Below, one piece after another: positions 19,501-26,823 of a stretch of 39,678 nt of DNA. The position numbers and the translations under genes are program-made. A model generated the notes under the pieces. That model saw only the letters and a list, made by a program, of their open reading frames with translations. It did no database searches and was not told the DNA's origin. The stretch is taken from positions 1 to 39,678 of the forward strand of contig JAFEDF010000245.1 in NCBI GenBank assembly GCA_018241785.1, in the 5' to 3' direction. This DNA comes from Pseudomonadota bacterium. GTDB lineage: Bacteria > Pseudomonadota > Gammaproteobacteria > Burkholderiales > Casimicrobiaceae. Numbering within the stretch: position 1 is the first letter of the stretch; every line of letters starts with the position of its first letter.

Positions 19501-20408
19501 GTGGTGGAGCCCGGCCCGCCGGCGATGCGGCGTCGGCAGCCGAGCGCGCCTCGTCGTGGCCCTCGCTCGATCTCGAGGCGACCACGTTCGTCTCGCGCGG
19601 GCACGCGCTCGGCACCCTCGACATCGTCGCCGAGCCGGAAGGGAAGGACTGGAGCATTCGCAAGCTCGCCATCGCCAACGACTATGGACGCATCGATGCG
19701 CAGGGCGTGTGGCGTGCATCCGCCCCCGCCCCGACGACGACGCTCGACGGCAGCGTCGACGTCAAGGAGGCCGGCGACTTCATGGCGCGGTTCGGGTGGC
19801 CCAACGTCGTCAAGGGCACGCCGACGAAGATCGCGGGGAGCATCACGTGGACGGGCTCGCCGGCCGACTTCGACTATGCTTCGCTGTCGGGGGCCTTCAC
19901 GCTCGACGCGGGCGCGGGCCAGTTCACGAAGATCGAGCCGGGCGTCGGCAGGCTGCTCGGCGTGCTGTCGCTGCAGGCGCTGCCGCGACGGATCGCGCTC
20001 GATTTCCGCGACGTGTTCAGCGCGGGCTTCGCCTTCGACAAGGCTGCGGGGAAAGTGACGATGCACGAAGGGGTCATGCATACTGACGACCTCCGGCTCA
20101 CCGGCCCGTCGGCGGTGGTCGACATCGCTGGCGACGCCGACCTCGCGCGCGAGACGCAGCATCTCAAGGTGCGCGTCGAGCCGGCGCTCGCGAGCGGGGT
20201 CTCGGCGGGCGCGGCCGCGCTGTTCCTCGCCAACCCGCTGATCGGCGCGGCGGTCGGTGCCGGCGCGCTGCTCGCGCAGAAGCTTCTCAACAATCCGGTC
20301 GACCAGCTCTTCAGCTACGAATACCTGGTGACCGGCAACTGGGACGATCCGGTCGTGACGCGCGCCGCTGCGCGCGGTGACCTGCGCAGCGTGGCGCCCA
20401 CGCGATGA
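16506..20408 (+). CDS. yhdP: AsmA-like envelope protein YhdP
   Basis: A 1300-residue YhdP/DUF3971 protein. It has one N-terminal membrane helix (about residues 11-35, RIAVWAGVLAVGLFCAVLLGV), a long periplasmic beta-rich body of repeated AsmA/TamB-like strands, and the family-specific C-terminal end (SITWTGSPADFDYASLSGAF, ITKIEPGVG-like region, LNNPVDQLFSYEYLVTGNWDDP). In E. coli, YhdP with TamB and YdbH moves phospholipids to the outer membrane. The start is the ATG at 16506, directly before the basic residue preceding the membrane helix. The stop overlaps an ATG (20405-20408) just ahead of the hydrolase gene. Confidence 0.95.
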   Translation: MPSPQSSLRPVAFVLRIAVWAGVLAVGLFCAVLLGVRFVAFPQVEAHRDDLARWLGARIGQPVSIGSVTTGWNGWNPRLSIRDLRVGAAVGGAPALLDLPRVDLVVAWTSLPLLELRLKELSIQSPRLFVRRDVRGRLHVAGIEVANDDVTGDAAVADWVLRQRRVVVHDALLVWNDEYRGAPQLILDHVDFRLDRRFGRVRIGLTGVPPPEIAAPLDLRADLSRGALLTPGSFDGRVYVRLDYADLAAWSGWLPLPVPIDRGEGALRMWIDVKASQPVHVVSDLEVSGLRMTLDPALTPLALARASGRVDWTRGGDRQAIRIEHLALTLPDGVTTASGRIDIDLDGGAGGNLPHGRVAFDRLELGPLAEVGAHLPLPARWRAALVQFAPRGTLADGKLDWTGDAASPDTFAGSARFTGASMAAQGAWPGFDGLSGSVAGDQDHGTIAVSAAHAAIALPKVLAAPVTLDSAHGRIEWDRRDGPLKVGFDAVDFANADAAGTATGSWQDDGNGPGRVRLTAHLARANIAAVSRYVPSGVPAQVREWLHRALVRGTVTDATITLDGDLAEFPFRAGSSGRFAVDARARDATLAYADGWPSLTGIDADVRFAGPGLAIDATRGQVLGAQITRAQVGIRDLGDSNPVLTVSGGANGPTASFFDFVAKSPVSAWTNHLADSIAASGNAHLALGFALPLDTPEKVTVDGTLGLDGNVLQAGGAPPVDALSGDIRFTQGGVEAKALSGRVLGGPVSLTVSGSGDTVALAATGTADLGRLHDAFPLAWMDRLTGRAPWTLDARMQDGDLEWTSDATLTDAVVDLPAPLAKPAGVAAVLHIERRARGPRADRLAIDCSLADPLHVIVDRRDDGAGMRVRRVRLVFGDAPPTPVAGAAAEDTGGNSVRGTVATLDGDGWLALARSRASGVGYSALEPLRFDVDAGTLVLAGRAFARTRIDAVRSASRWQVTLGGRDLDGRVTWQPASATDPHGRMVARLARLALPPMPGGGARPAGDAASAAERASSWPSLDLEATTFVSRGHALGTLDIVAEPEGKDWSIRKLAIANDYGRIDAQGVWRASAPAPTTTLDGSVDVKEAGDFMARFGWPNVVKGTPTKIAGSITWTGSPADFDYASLSGAFTLDAGAGQFTKIEPGVGRLLGVLSLQALPRRIALDFRDVFSAGFAFDKAAGKVTMHEGVMHTDDLRLTGPSAVVDIAGDADLARETQHLKVRVEPALASGVSAGAAALFLANPLIGAAVGAGALLAQKLLNNPVDQLFSYEYLVTGNWDDPVVTRAAARGDLRSVAPTR

Positions 20409-20428
20409 CGGCCGAAAGGATTCCCGCG

Positions 20429-21235
20429 ATGCGCATCGCCGCGATCCAGATGAACTCGGGCGCCGACGTCGGCGCCAACCTGCGCGAGGCCGCTGATCTC
20501 GTCGGCGAAGCTGCGGCCGCCGGGGCGCAGCTTGCCGTGCTGCCGGAGAACTTCGGCCTGATGGGTGCGCATGCGCGCGACAAGCTCGCTGTGCAGGAGG
20601 CCGACGGCTCGGGCCCGCAGCAGGCGTTCCTGGCGGACGCCGCGCGGCGCCACCGGATGCACGTGATCGGCGGCAGCGTTCCGCTTGCGTCGGGCACGCC
20701 CGGCCGCGTCTGGCAGGCGCTGCTCGCCTACGACCCCGATGGACGGCGCAGCGCCCGCTACGACAAGATCCACCTCTTTCGCTTCAGCGACGGCGACGAG
20801 GACTACGACGAGGCGAGAACGATCCTTCCCGGCCGCAGCGCCGTCTGCCTCGGCACCCCCGGGGGCCGCGTCGGCCTCTCGATCTGCTACGACCTGCGCT
20901 TTCCGGAACTCTATCGAAGCTTCGGCGACGTGGCGCTGATCGTGGTCCCGGCGGCATTCACCTTCCGCACCGGTGAAGCTCACTGGGAGACGCTCATCCG
21001 CGCGCGTGCGATCGAGAACCAGTGCTACGTCGCCGCGGCGGCGCAGGCCGGCTTGCACCCGGGCGGGCGCCGGACCTTCGGCCACTCGATGATCGTCGAT
21101 CCGTGGGGCGTCGTCGTCGCTTCGCGCGCCGAGGGACCCGGCGTGGTGATTGCCGACGTCGATCCGATGCGTATCGCCGACGTCCGCCGCCGCCTTCCCG
21201 CGCTCGAGCACCGCAGCGCGGCCGACACGCACTGA
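20429..21235 (+). CDS. Carbon-nitrogen hydrolase (nitrilase superfamily, Nit1/NitFhit-like)
   Basis: A 268-residue cytosolic amidase-type enzyme with the full catalytic triad: E40 in AVLPENFGLM, K113 in YDKIHLFRF, and C153 in SICYDLRFPELYR. These motifs match the Nit1/YafV-YbeM side of the superfamily; Nit1-like members repair deaminated glutathione, which is a reasonable but unproven role. AAAGGA lies 8 bases before the ATG at 20429. An in-frame ATG at 20405 overlapping the yhdP stop would add 8 residues and is an alternative start. The pair yhdP-nitrilase is conserved in betaproteobacteria and is normally followed by tldD, which here is elsewhere. Confidence 0.92.
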   Translation: MRIAAIQMNSGADVGANLREAADLVGEAAAAGAQLAVLPENFGLMGAHARDKLAVQEADGSGPQQAFLADAARRHRMHVIGGSVPLASGTPGRVWQALLAYDPDGRRSARYDKIHLFRFSDGDEDYDEARTILPGRSAVCLGTPGGRVGLSICYDLRFPELYRSFGDVALIVVPAAFTFRTGEAHWETLIRARAIENQCYVAAAAQAGLHPGGRRTFGHSMIVDPWGVVVASRAEGPGVVIADVDPMRIADVRRRLPALEHRSAADTH

Positions 21236-21258
21236 TACGACGGCGCCGTCGCGTTCGC

Positions 21259-21963
21259 TCAGCCCGGCGCGCGCAGCAGCACGATCACCGCACCACTGCC
21301 TCCCGCGTGACGCGGCGCCTCGCAGTACGCGAGCACCTCGTCCCATTGCGCGAGCCAGCGGCGAACCTTTCCTTTCAGCACCGGCTCGCGGTTACGCGAG
21401 CTCAGCCCCTTGCCGTGGATGACACGGATGCAGCGAATGCCGCGGCCGCGTGCGGCGATGACGAAGTCCGACAGCGTGTCGTGCGCTTCGTCGACGGTGA
21501 GGCCGTGCAGGTCGAGCTCGTCCTGGACCGACCAGTGGCCGCGCCGCAGCCGTGCGAGGACGTCGACGCCGAGGCCCGCTCGCAGGTGCGTCTGCGCAGC
21601 CTCGAGTTCCTGGCCGATCTCCCACGACGCGGGCGAAGGCTCGGCTCCCCACTTCGAGAGCGCGAGTGCCTCGCGCTCGTCGGCAAGATGCTGCCTCGCG
21701 ACGGGTACCGGTCGCCGTTGCGACCGCACGCGCGCGACACGCGCGGCGAGCGGCGTGACGTCGCCGAATGCGGAGGCGAGATCGATGTCTGCGCGCACCG
21801 CGGCCGGGCGCGTCGCCGCCGGGCCCTCGTGCGCGACCGGAGCCCGTTGTTTCGCCGCCGAAGCCGGCTTGGCGGCAGGCTTGCGCGAACGTGCCGTCCG
21901 CGAGGCCGCGTCGCCTGTGGGAACGGACCCGAGCAGCCGTTTCAGGTCGGCAAGGCGTGCCAT
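21259..21963 (-). CDS. Smr-domain protein
   Basis: A 234-residue protein with a C-terminal Smr domain (about residues 145-234). The diagnostic motifs are DLHGLTVDEAHDTL near 150 and VIHGKGLSS near 182, closing with the GGSGAVIVLLR strand. Smr domains are nucleases or nucleic-acid binders related to the C-terminal domain of MutS2, and have been tied to ribosome rescue and DNA or RNA cleavage. The N-terminal half is Ala/Arg/Lys-rich and looks disordered apart from an ADEREALALSKWG-like segment typical of SmrA proteins. It follows trxB by 28 bp on the same strand and converges with the nitrilase gene, with 23 bp between, including a 14-bp palindrome at 21238-21251. Confidence 0.9.
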   Translation of the reverse strand: MARLADLKRLLGSVPTGDAASRTARSRKPAAKPASAAKQRAPVAHEGPAATRPAAVRADIDLASAFGDVTPLAARVARVRSQRRPVPVARQHLADEREALALSKWGAEPSPASWEIGQELEAAQTHLRAGLGVDVLARLRRGHWSVQDELDLHGLTVDEAHDTLSDFVIAARGRGIRCIRVIHGKGLSSRNREPVLKGKVRRWLAQWDEVLAYCEAPRHAGGSGAVIVLLRAPG

Positions 21964-21991
21964 CGGATCGCTTGCGCCGCACCGCGCGACG

Positions 21992-22981
<990 letters not shown>

Positions 22982-23090
22982 TCATCCTTCGATCGAAAGC
23001 AGCCGAGTTTAATGGAAATGGGGGCGCGGCTCCCCACCGCAAGCGCCGAGCGCATCGCGTCGGCCCGTGCGTCGCGCATCGCCGTACCGC

Positions 23091-23096
23091 TATAAT
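23091..23096 (+). promoter_or_regulatory. Candidate -10 of ftsK
   Basis: A perfect TATAAT in GC-rich surroundings, 29 bases before the ftsK ATG. No good -35 match at 16-18 bp upstream, so the call rests on the hexamer alone. Confidence 0.5.
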
Positions 23097-23125
23097 GGCC
23101 GTTCTGAGCCTCTAGCGGCAACCGG

Positions 23126-25438
23126 ATGTTTTTCAAGAGAAATGGCAACCGGCGCCGCCGTGGCAGCGAGCCGCCTCGCGCGCTTCCTCCGCGCTTCGCC
23201 CGGCTGGTGCGCGAGTCGCGGTGGCTGCTCGTCGTCGCGGGCTTCGTCTACCTCGCGCTGATCCTCGCGACGTACACCCGCAGCGACCCCGGCTGGTCGT
23301 ATTCCGGCACCGGCGCGCCGCTCGGCAATCGCGGCGGCGTCGTCGGCGCATGGCTCGCCGACCTGCTGCTCTACCTGTTCGGCTGGTCGGCGTGGTGGTG
23401 CGTCGCGGGCGGCGTCGTGCTCGTCGTCGCAGGCTATCGGCGCGTCGTGCGGCCCGAGCATCGCAGCGAGCATCCGCTGGTGCTCGGCACGCTCGGCTTC
23501 GCGCTCGTGCTGCTGTCGAGCGCGGCGCTCGAGGCCCTGCACATCCTGCGGCTTCCCGTCGTTCTTCCGCTCGCTGCGGGCGGTGCGCTCGGCGACCTCA
23601 TCGGCGGCGCGCTGGCAGGCGCGGCCGGCTTCAACGGGGCCGCGCTGCTGCTCCTCGTGCTGTTCGCGATCGGCACGTCGCTCCTCTTCGGCGTGTCGTG
23701 GCTGCGCGTGATGGAAGGCATCGGCGCGTCGCTCGAAGGCACCTTCCTGAAGCTTCGCCGCCGCCACGAGGAGGCGGTCGACCGGCGCATCGGCGTCGAG
23801 CGCGCGGCGGAGCGCGAGTCGGCCGTCGAGCAACTGCGCGAGGAGACCGCGCAGCGCGAGCCGACGCTGGTCGTGCCCCCGGCCGCGAGCCCACCCCGCT
23901 CGGAGCGAGTGATCCGCGAGCGGCAGCGCCCGCTCTTCACCGACATGCCCGATTCGCCGCTGCCTCCGCTCGCGCTGCTCGAGGAGGCTCCCGCGGCCGC
24001 CGAAGCGGTGAGCGCCGAGACGCTCGAATTCACGTCGCGGCTGATCGAGCGCAAGCTCGCCGACTTCGGCGTCGCGGTGAAAGTGATTGCCGCGTACCCG
24101 GGGCCGGTGATCACGCGCTACGAGATCGAGCCCGCCGTCGGCGTCAAGGGCGTGCAGATCGTCAACCTGATGAAGGATCTCGCGCGTGCGCTGTCGGTGG
24201 TGTCGATCCGCGTCGTCGAGACGATCCCCGGCAAGTCGTGCATGGCGCTCGAGTTGCCCAACCCGCGCCGGCAGATCGTGCGCCTGGTCGAGATCCTCGC
24301 GACGACGACCTACAACGACGCGCCCGGGATGCTGACGCTGGCGCTCGGCAAGGACATCGCAGGCAAGCCGGTGATCGCCGATCTCGCGCGGATGCCGCAC
24401 CTGCTCGTCGCGGGCACCACCGGGTCGGGGAAATCGGTCGCCGTCAACGCGATGATCCTGTCGCTCCTCTACAAGGCCGAGCCGCGCGAGGTGCGCCTCA
24501 TCTTCATCGATCCCAAGATGCTCGAGCTGTCGGTCTACGACGGCATCCCGCATCTGCTCGCCCCGGTCGTCACCGACATGAAGCTCGCGCCGAACGCACT
24601 CAACTGGTGCGTCGGCGAGATGGAGCGGCGCTACCGCCTGATGTCGCAGCTGGGCGTGCGCAACCTCGCGGGCTACAACCAGAAGGTGATCGAAGCGCGC
24701 AAGGCCGGCACACCGCTCGTCCATCCGGCCCCCGCAGCCGGCATCGAGCCCGAGCCGCTCGAGGAAATGCCGCTCGTCGTGGTCGTCGTCGACGAGCTCG
24801 CCGACCTGATGATGGTCACCGGCAAGAAGATCGAGGAGTTGATCGCACGCATCGCCCAGAAGGCGCGCGCTGCAGGCATTCACCTGATCCTCGCCACGCA
24901 GCGGCCGTCGGTCGACGTCATCACTGGGCTCATCAAGGCCAACATCCCGTCGCGGATCGCCTTCCAGGTCGCAAGCCGGGTCGATTCGCGGACCATCCTC
25001 GACCAGATGGGTGCGGAGACGCTGCTCGGGCAGGGCGACATGCTTTACCTGCCTCCGGGAACCGGCTACCCGCTGCGCGTGCACGGCGCGTTCGTATCCG
25101 ACGCCGAGGTTCACCGCGTCGTCGAGCACCTCAAGTCGCAGGGCGCTCCCCAATACGTCGAAGGGCTCCTCGAGGGCGGTGCCACGGCCGACGGCGATTC
25201 CGACGCCGGCGTCGCGGAGGGCGCCGATGCGGAATCCGACCCGATGTACGACCAGGCCGTTGCCGTCGTGCTGAAAACGCGGCGCCCGTCGATCTCGCTC
25301 GTGCAGCGGCACCTGCGGATCGGCTACAACCGCGCGGCGCGCCTGATCGAGCAGATGGAACGCGCCGGGATGGTGTCGCCGATGCAGTCCAACGGCAATC
25401 GCGAGGTGCTGGTGCCCGCGGTCAAGGGCGAAGCGTGA
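23126..25438 (+). CDS. ftsK: DNA translocase FtsK
   Basis: A 770-residue septal DNA translocase that pumps the chromosome termini during division and activates XerCD. An N-terminal membrane region with four hydrophobic segments (about residues 33-195) is followed by a short linker, then the RecA-like motor with Walker A GTTGSGKS (about 430-437), the [19 protein letters not shown] motif and Walker [15 protein letters not shown]-terminal gamma winged helix (about 705-770, [24 protein letters not shown]) reads the polar KOPS sequences. The linker is short, as in many non-enteric bacteria. The stop overlaps a GTG (GTGA at 25435-25438) that opens the next small gene. Confidence 0.97.
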   Translation: MFFKRNGNRRRRGSEPPRALPPRFARLVRESRWLLVVAGFVYLALILATYTRSDPGWSYSGTGAPLGNRGGVVGAWLADLLLYLFGWSAWWCVAGGVVLVVAGYRRVVRPEHRSEHPLVLGTLGFALVLLSSAALEALHILRLPVVLPLAAGGALGDLIGGALAGAAGFNGAALLLLVLFAIGTSLLFGVSWLRVMEGIGASLEGTFLKLRRRHEEAVDRRIGVERAAERESAVEQLREETAQREPTLVVPPAASPPRSERVIRERQRPLFTDMPDSPLPPLALLEEAPAAAEAVSAETLEFTSRLIERKLADFGVAVKVIAAYPGPVITRYEIEPAVGVKGVQIVNLMKDLARALSVVSIRVVETIPGKSCMALELPNPRRQIVRLVEILATTTYNDAPGMLTLALGKDIAGKPVIADLARMPHLLVAGTTGSGKSVAVNAMILSLLYKAEPREVRLIFIDPKMLELSVYDGIPHLLAPVVTDMKLAPNALNWCVGEMERRYRLMSQLGVRNLAGYNQKVIEARKAGTPLVHPAPAAGIEPEPLEEMPLVVVVVDELADLMMVTGKKIEELIARIAQKARAAGIHLILATQRPSVDVITGLIKANIPSRIAFQVASRVDSRTILDQMGAETLLGQGDMLYLPPGTGYPLRVHGAFVSDAEVHRVVEHLKSQGAPQYVEGLLEGGATADGDSDAGVAEGADAESDPMYDQAVAVVLKTRRPSISLVQRHLRIGYNRAARLIEQMERAGMVSPMQSNGNREVLVPAVKGEA

Positions 25439-25830
25439 TCGTGCGCCGGGCCGTGACCGGTACGGCGATTCTGGCCGCGCTCGGCTGCGCCCCGGCAGCA
25501 GCGGGACCGATCCACATCTATCGCACCGGCCCGCAATTCTGCCCGCACGACCGCGCTCCCGATTCCCCGCGGATCACCGCCGCGCAGGCGATCGAGCGCG
25601 CGCTCGCGCTGCTCCCGGACCACTTCTGCGGGCCGACGTGGTTCGTCAGCGGCTGCGATGCCGAGCCCGAATTCGCCGAAAACGCCTGGCGCGTCTTCGT
25701 GCGCCAGTACAAGCTGCGCGACGGCGCGCGCGATTTCGGCGGGCTGGAGCACACCTACGTGGTGCTGGATCGCGTCGGCAACTGCTACGCGAACATTCCC
25801 GGCACCGTCGAAGGATCGACGCACGAGTGA
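25435..25830 (+). CDS. Small secreted hypothetical protein
   Basis: A 131-residue protein I do not recognise. The N terminus ([24 protein letters not shown]) is a likely signal peptide, with AAA-G as the cleavage site near residue 23; C18 lies inside the hydrophobic core and does not make a good lipobox. The mature part has four cysteines (36, 65, 74, 117), suited to two periplasmic disulfides, and motifs [20 protein letters not shown] and [15 protein letters not shown]. The GTG start overlaps the ftsK stop (GTGA) and its own TGA overlaps the first GTG of the repeat array (GTGA). In most proteobacteria lolA follows ftsK directly, so this gene and the array are insertions into a conserved order. 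Confidence 0.72.
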   Translation: MIVRRAVTGTAILAALGCAPAAAGPIHIYRTGPQFCPHDRAPDSPRITAAQAIERALALLPDHFCGPTWFVSGCDAEPEFAENAWRVFVRQYKLRDGARDFGGLEHTYVVLDRVGNCYANIPGTVEGSTHE

Positions 25831-25940
25831 GCGCCGCGCGGCGAAGCCGGAGGCCCGAAGGGCGCGTCGCGGCGCGAGCGAGGGAGGCCGACGCGCGGGC
25901 GTCACGCGGCACGCGGGCGACTCAAGGAGGCCGAGAGTGA
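25827..25940 (+). CDS. Repeat-encoded 37-residue mini-ORF, copy 1
   Basis: GTG start at 25827 overlaps the stop of the hypothetical gene (GTGA); GAAGGA lies 11 bases upstream, a poorer site than in later copies. The peptide begins [14 protein letters not shown] and has 11 arginines in 37 residues against four acidic residues. No family is recognised. The TGA at 25938-25940 overlaps the next GTG. Whether the peptide matters or only its translation does is unknown. Confidence 0.4.
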   Translation: MSAARRSRRPEGRVAARAREADARASRGTRATQGGRE

Positions 25941-26050
25941 GCGCCGCGCGGCGAAGCCGGAGGCCCGAAGGGCGCGTCGCGGCGCGAGCGAGGGAGGTCG
26001 ACGCGCGGGCGTCGCGCGGCACGCGGGCGACTCAAGGAGGCCGAGAGTGA
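25937..26050 (+). CDS. Repeat-encoded 37-residue mini-ORF, copy 2
   Basis: GTG at 25937 with AAGGAGG at 25924-25930, spacing 6, an ideal ribosome site. It differs from copy 1 by one amino acid (Ala21 to Val) and one silent base (TCA to TCG, Ser26). The stop overlaps the GTG of copy 3. Confidence 0.42.
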   Translation: MSAARRSRRPEGRVAARAREVDARASRGTRATQGGRE

Positions 26051-26160
26051 GCGCCGCGCGGCGAAGCCGGAGGCCCGAATGGCGCGTCGCGGCGCGAGCG
26101 AGGGAGGCCGACGCGCGGGCGTCGCGGGGCACGCGGGCGACTCAAGGAGGCCGAGAGTGA
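26047..26160 (+). CDS. Repeat-encoded 37-residue mini-ORF, copy 3
   Basis: GTG at 26047 with AAGGAGG at 26034-26040, spacing 6. It differs from copy 1 by Gly12 to Trp and by silent changes at Ser26 and Arg27. Its TGA (26158-26160) overlaps the lolA GTG at 26157, completing the GTGA chain. Confidence 0.42.
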   Translation: MSAARRSRRPEWRVAARAREADARASRGTRATQGGRE

Positions 26161-26786
26161 GCGCCGCGCGGCGAAGCCTCATGCGTGCGCTGGTGCTCGC
26201 CGCGTCGCTCGCGGCGACGGGCGCAAGCGCGTCGGGGCTCGACGAACTGCACGCATTTCTCGCAGGCACGCACAGCGCGACCGCCGACTTCCGGCAGACC
26301 GTCACGCGCCGCGGCGGCCGCCCGGAGCAGCAGTCGTCGGGGACGTTCGCCTTCGAGCGCCCGGGGCGCTTCCGCTGGGTGTACGACAAGCCCTATGCGC
26401 AGGTGATCGTCGGCGACGGGCAACGCGTCTGGGTCTATGACCGCGATCTCAACCAGGTGATGGTGCGCACCATCGACGCGGCGCTCGGGCAGACGCCTGC
26501 GGCGCTCCTCGCAGGGGACAACGAACTGGAGAAGAACTTCACGCTCGTCGCATCAGGCGATGCCGACGGGCTCGCCTGGGTCGACGCGGTGCCGAACGCG
26601 CGCGATTCGCAGTTCAAGCGCATCCGCATCGGGTTCGCGCAGGATCTGCCGAGGCGGATGGAACTCACCGACGCGTTCGGGCAGACGACGACCCTCGTCT
26701 TCGACGACATGAAGCGCAACCCGTCGCTCACGGCAGGACTGTTTGCCTTCACGCCGCCGAAAGGCGCCGACGTCGTCGGCGAATAG
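26157..26786 (+). CDS. lolA: Outer-membrane lipoprotein carrier protein LolA
   Basis: A 209-residue periplasmic chaperone that carries lipoproteins from LolCDE to LolB. Signal peptide: MRALVLAASLAATGASAS core, cleaved before GLDELHAFL. Mature marks: TADFRQTVTRRGG, SGTFAFERPGRFRWVYDKPYAQVIVGDG and VWVYDRDLNQVMVR, all typical. Two starts are possible: GTG at 26157 with AAGGAGG at 26144-26150, or ATG at 26181 with no good ribosome site. The GTG is chosen. Its first seven codons come from the partial repeat, and it is coupled by GTGA to the last mini-ORF, so lolA output may depend on translation through the array. Confidence 0.94.
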   Translation: MSAARRSLMRALVLAASLAATGASASGLDELHAFLAGTHSATADFRQTVTRRGGRPEQQSSGTFAFERPGRFRWVYDKPYAQVIVGDGQRVWVYDRDLNQVMVRTIDAALGQTPAALLAGDNELEKNFTLVASGDADGLAWVDAVPNARDSQFKRIRIGFAQDLPRRMELTDAFGQTTTLVFDDMKRNPSLTAGLFAFTPPKGADVVGE

Positions 26787-26823
26787 CCGCCCGTCGACGC
26801 GCGGCGCCTCGTCCCCGACCGAG

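Larger units (their letters stand above)
25825..26178. repeat. Tandem array of three 110-bp repeats plus a 24-bp partial
   Basis: Units at 25825-25934, 25935-26044 and 26045-26154, then a partial copy at 26155-26178 that contains the lolA start. Units differ at only a few single bases, so the amplification is recent or homogenised. Each unit starts with gaGTGAgcgccgcgcggcg and ends with ctcaaggaggccga. The period is 110, which is 2 modulo 3, so frames shift by one at each copy; this is exactly what is needed for a 38-codon ORF (114 bp, stop included) whose TGA overlaps the next GTG by 4 bp. There are no spacers, so it is not a CRISPR array. Confidence 0.95.

Noticed and set aside
16479..20162. 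A 1227-codon minus-strand open frame opposite yhdP
   Set aside because: Antisense shadow of yhdP; composition is low-complexity and no start signal or domain is seen.
21238..21251. Palindrome cgacggcgccgtcg as a terminator between the nitrilase and Smr genes
   Set aside because: It has no loop and no T-tract, and short GC palindromes are common here. Noted only.
25324..26022. Minus-strand open frames running through the 110-bp repeats
   Set aside because: They lack ribosome sites and their starts fall at arbitrary points in each unit, whereas the plus strand has a regular start, ribosome site and stop in every copy.
25825..26178. CRISPR array
   Set aside because: The units are contiguous 110-bp copies without unique spacers and there are no cas genes nearby.
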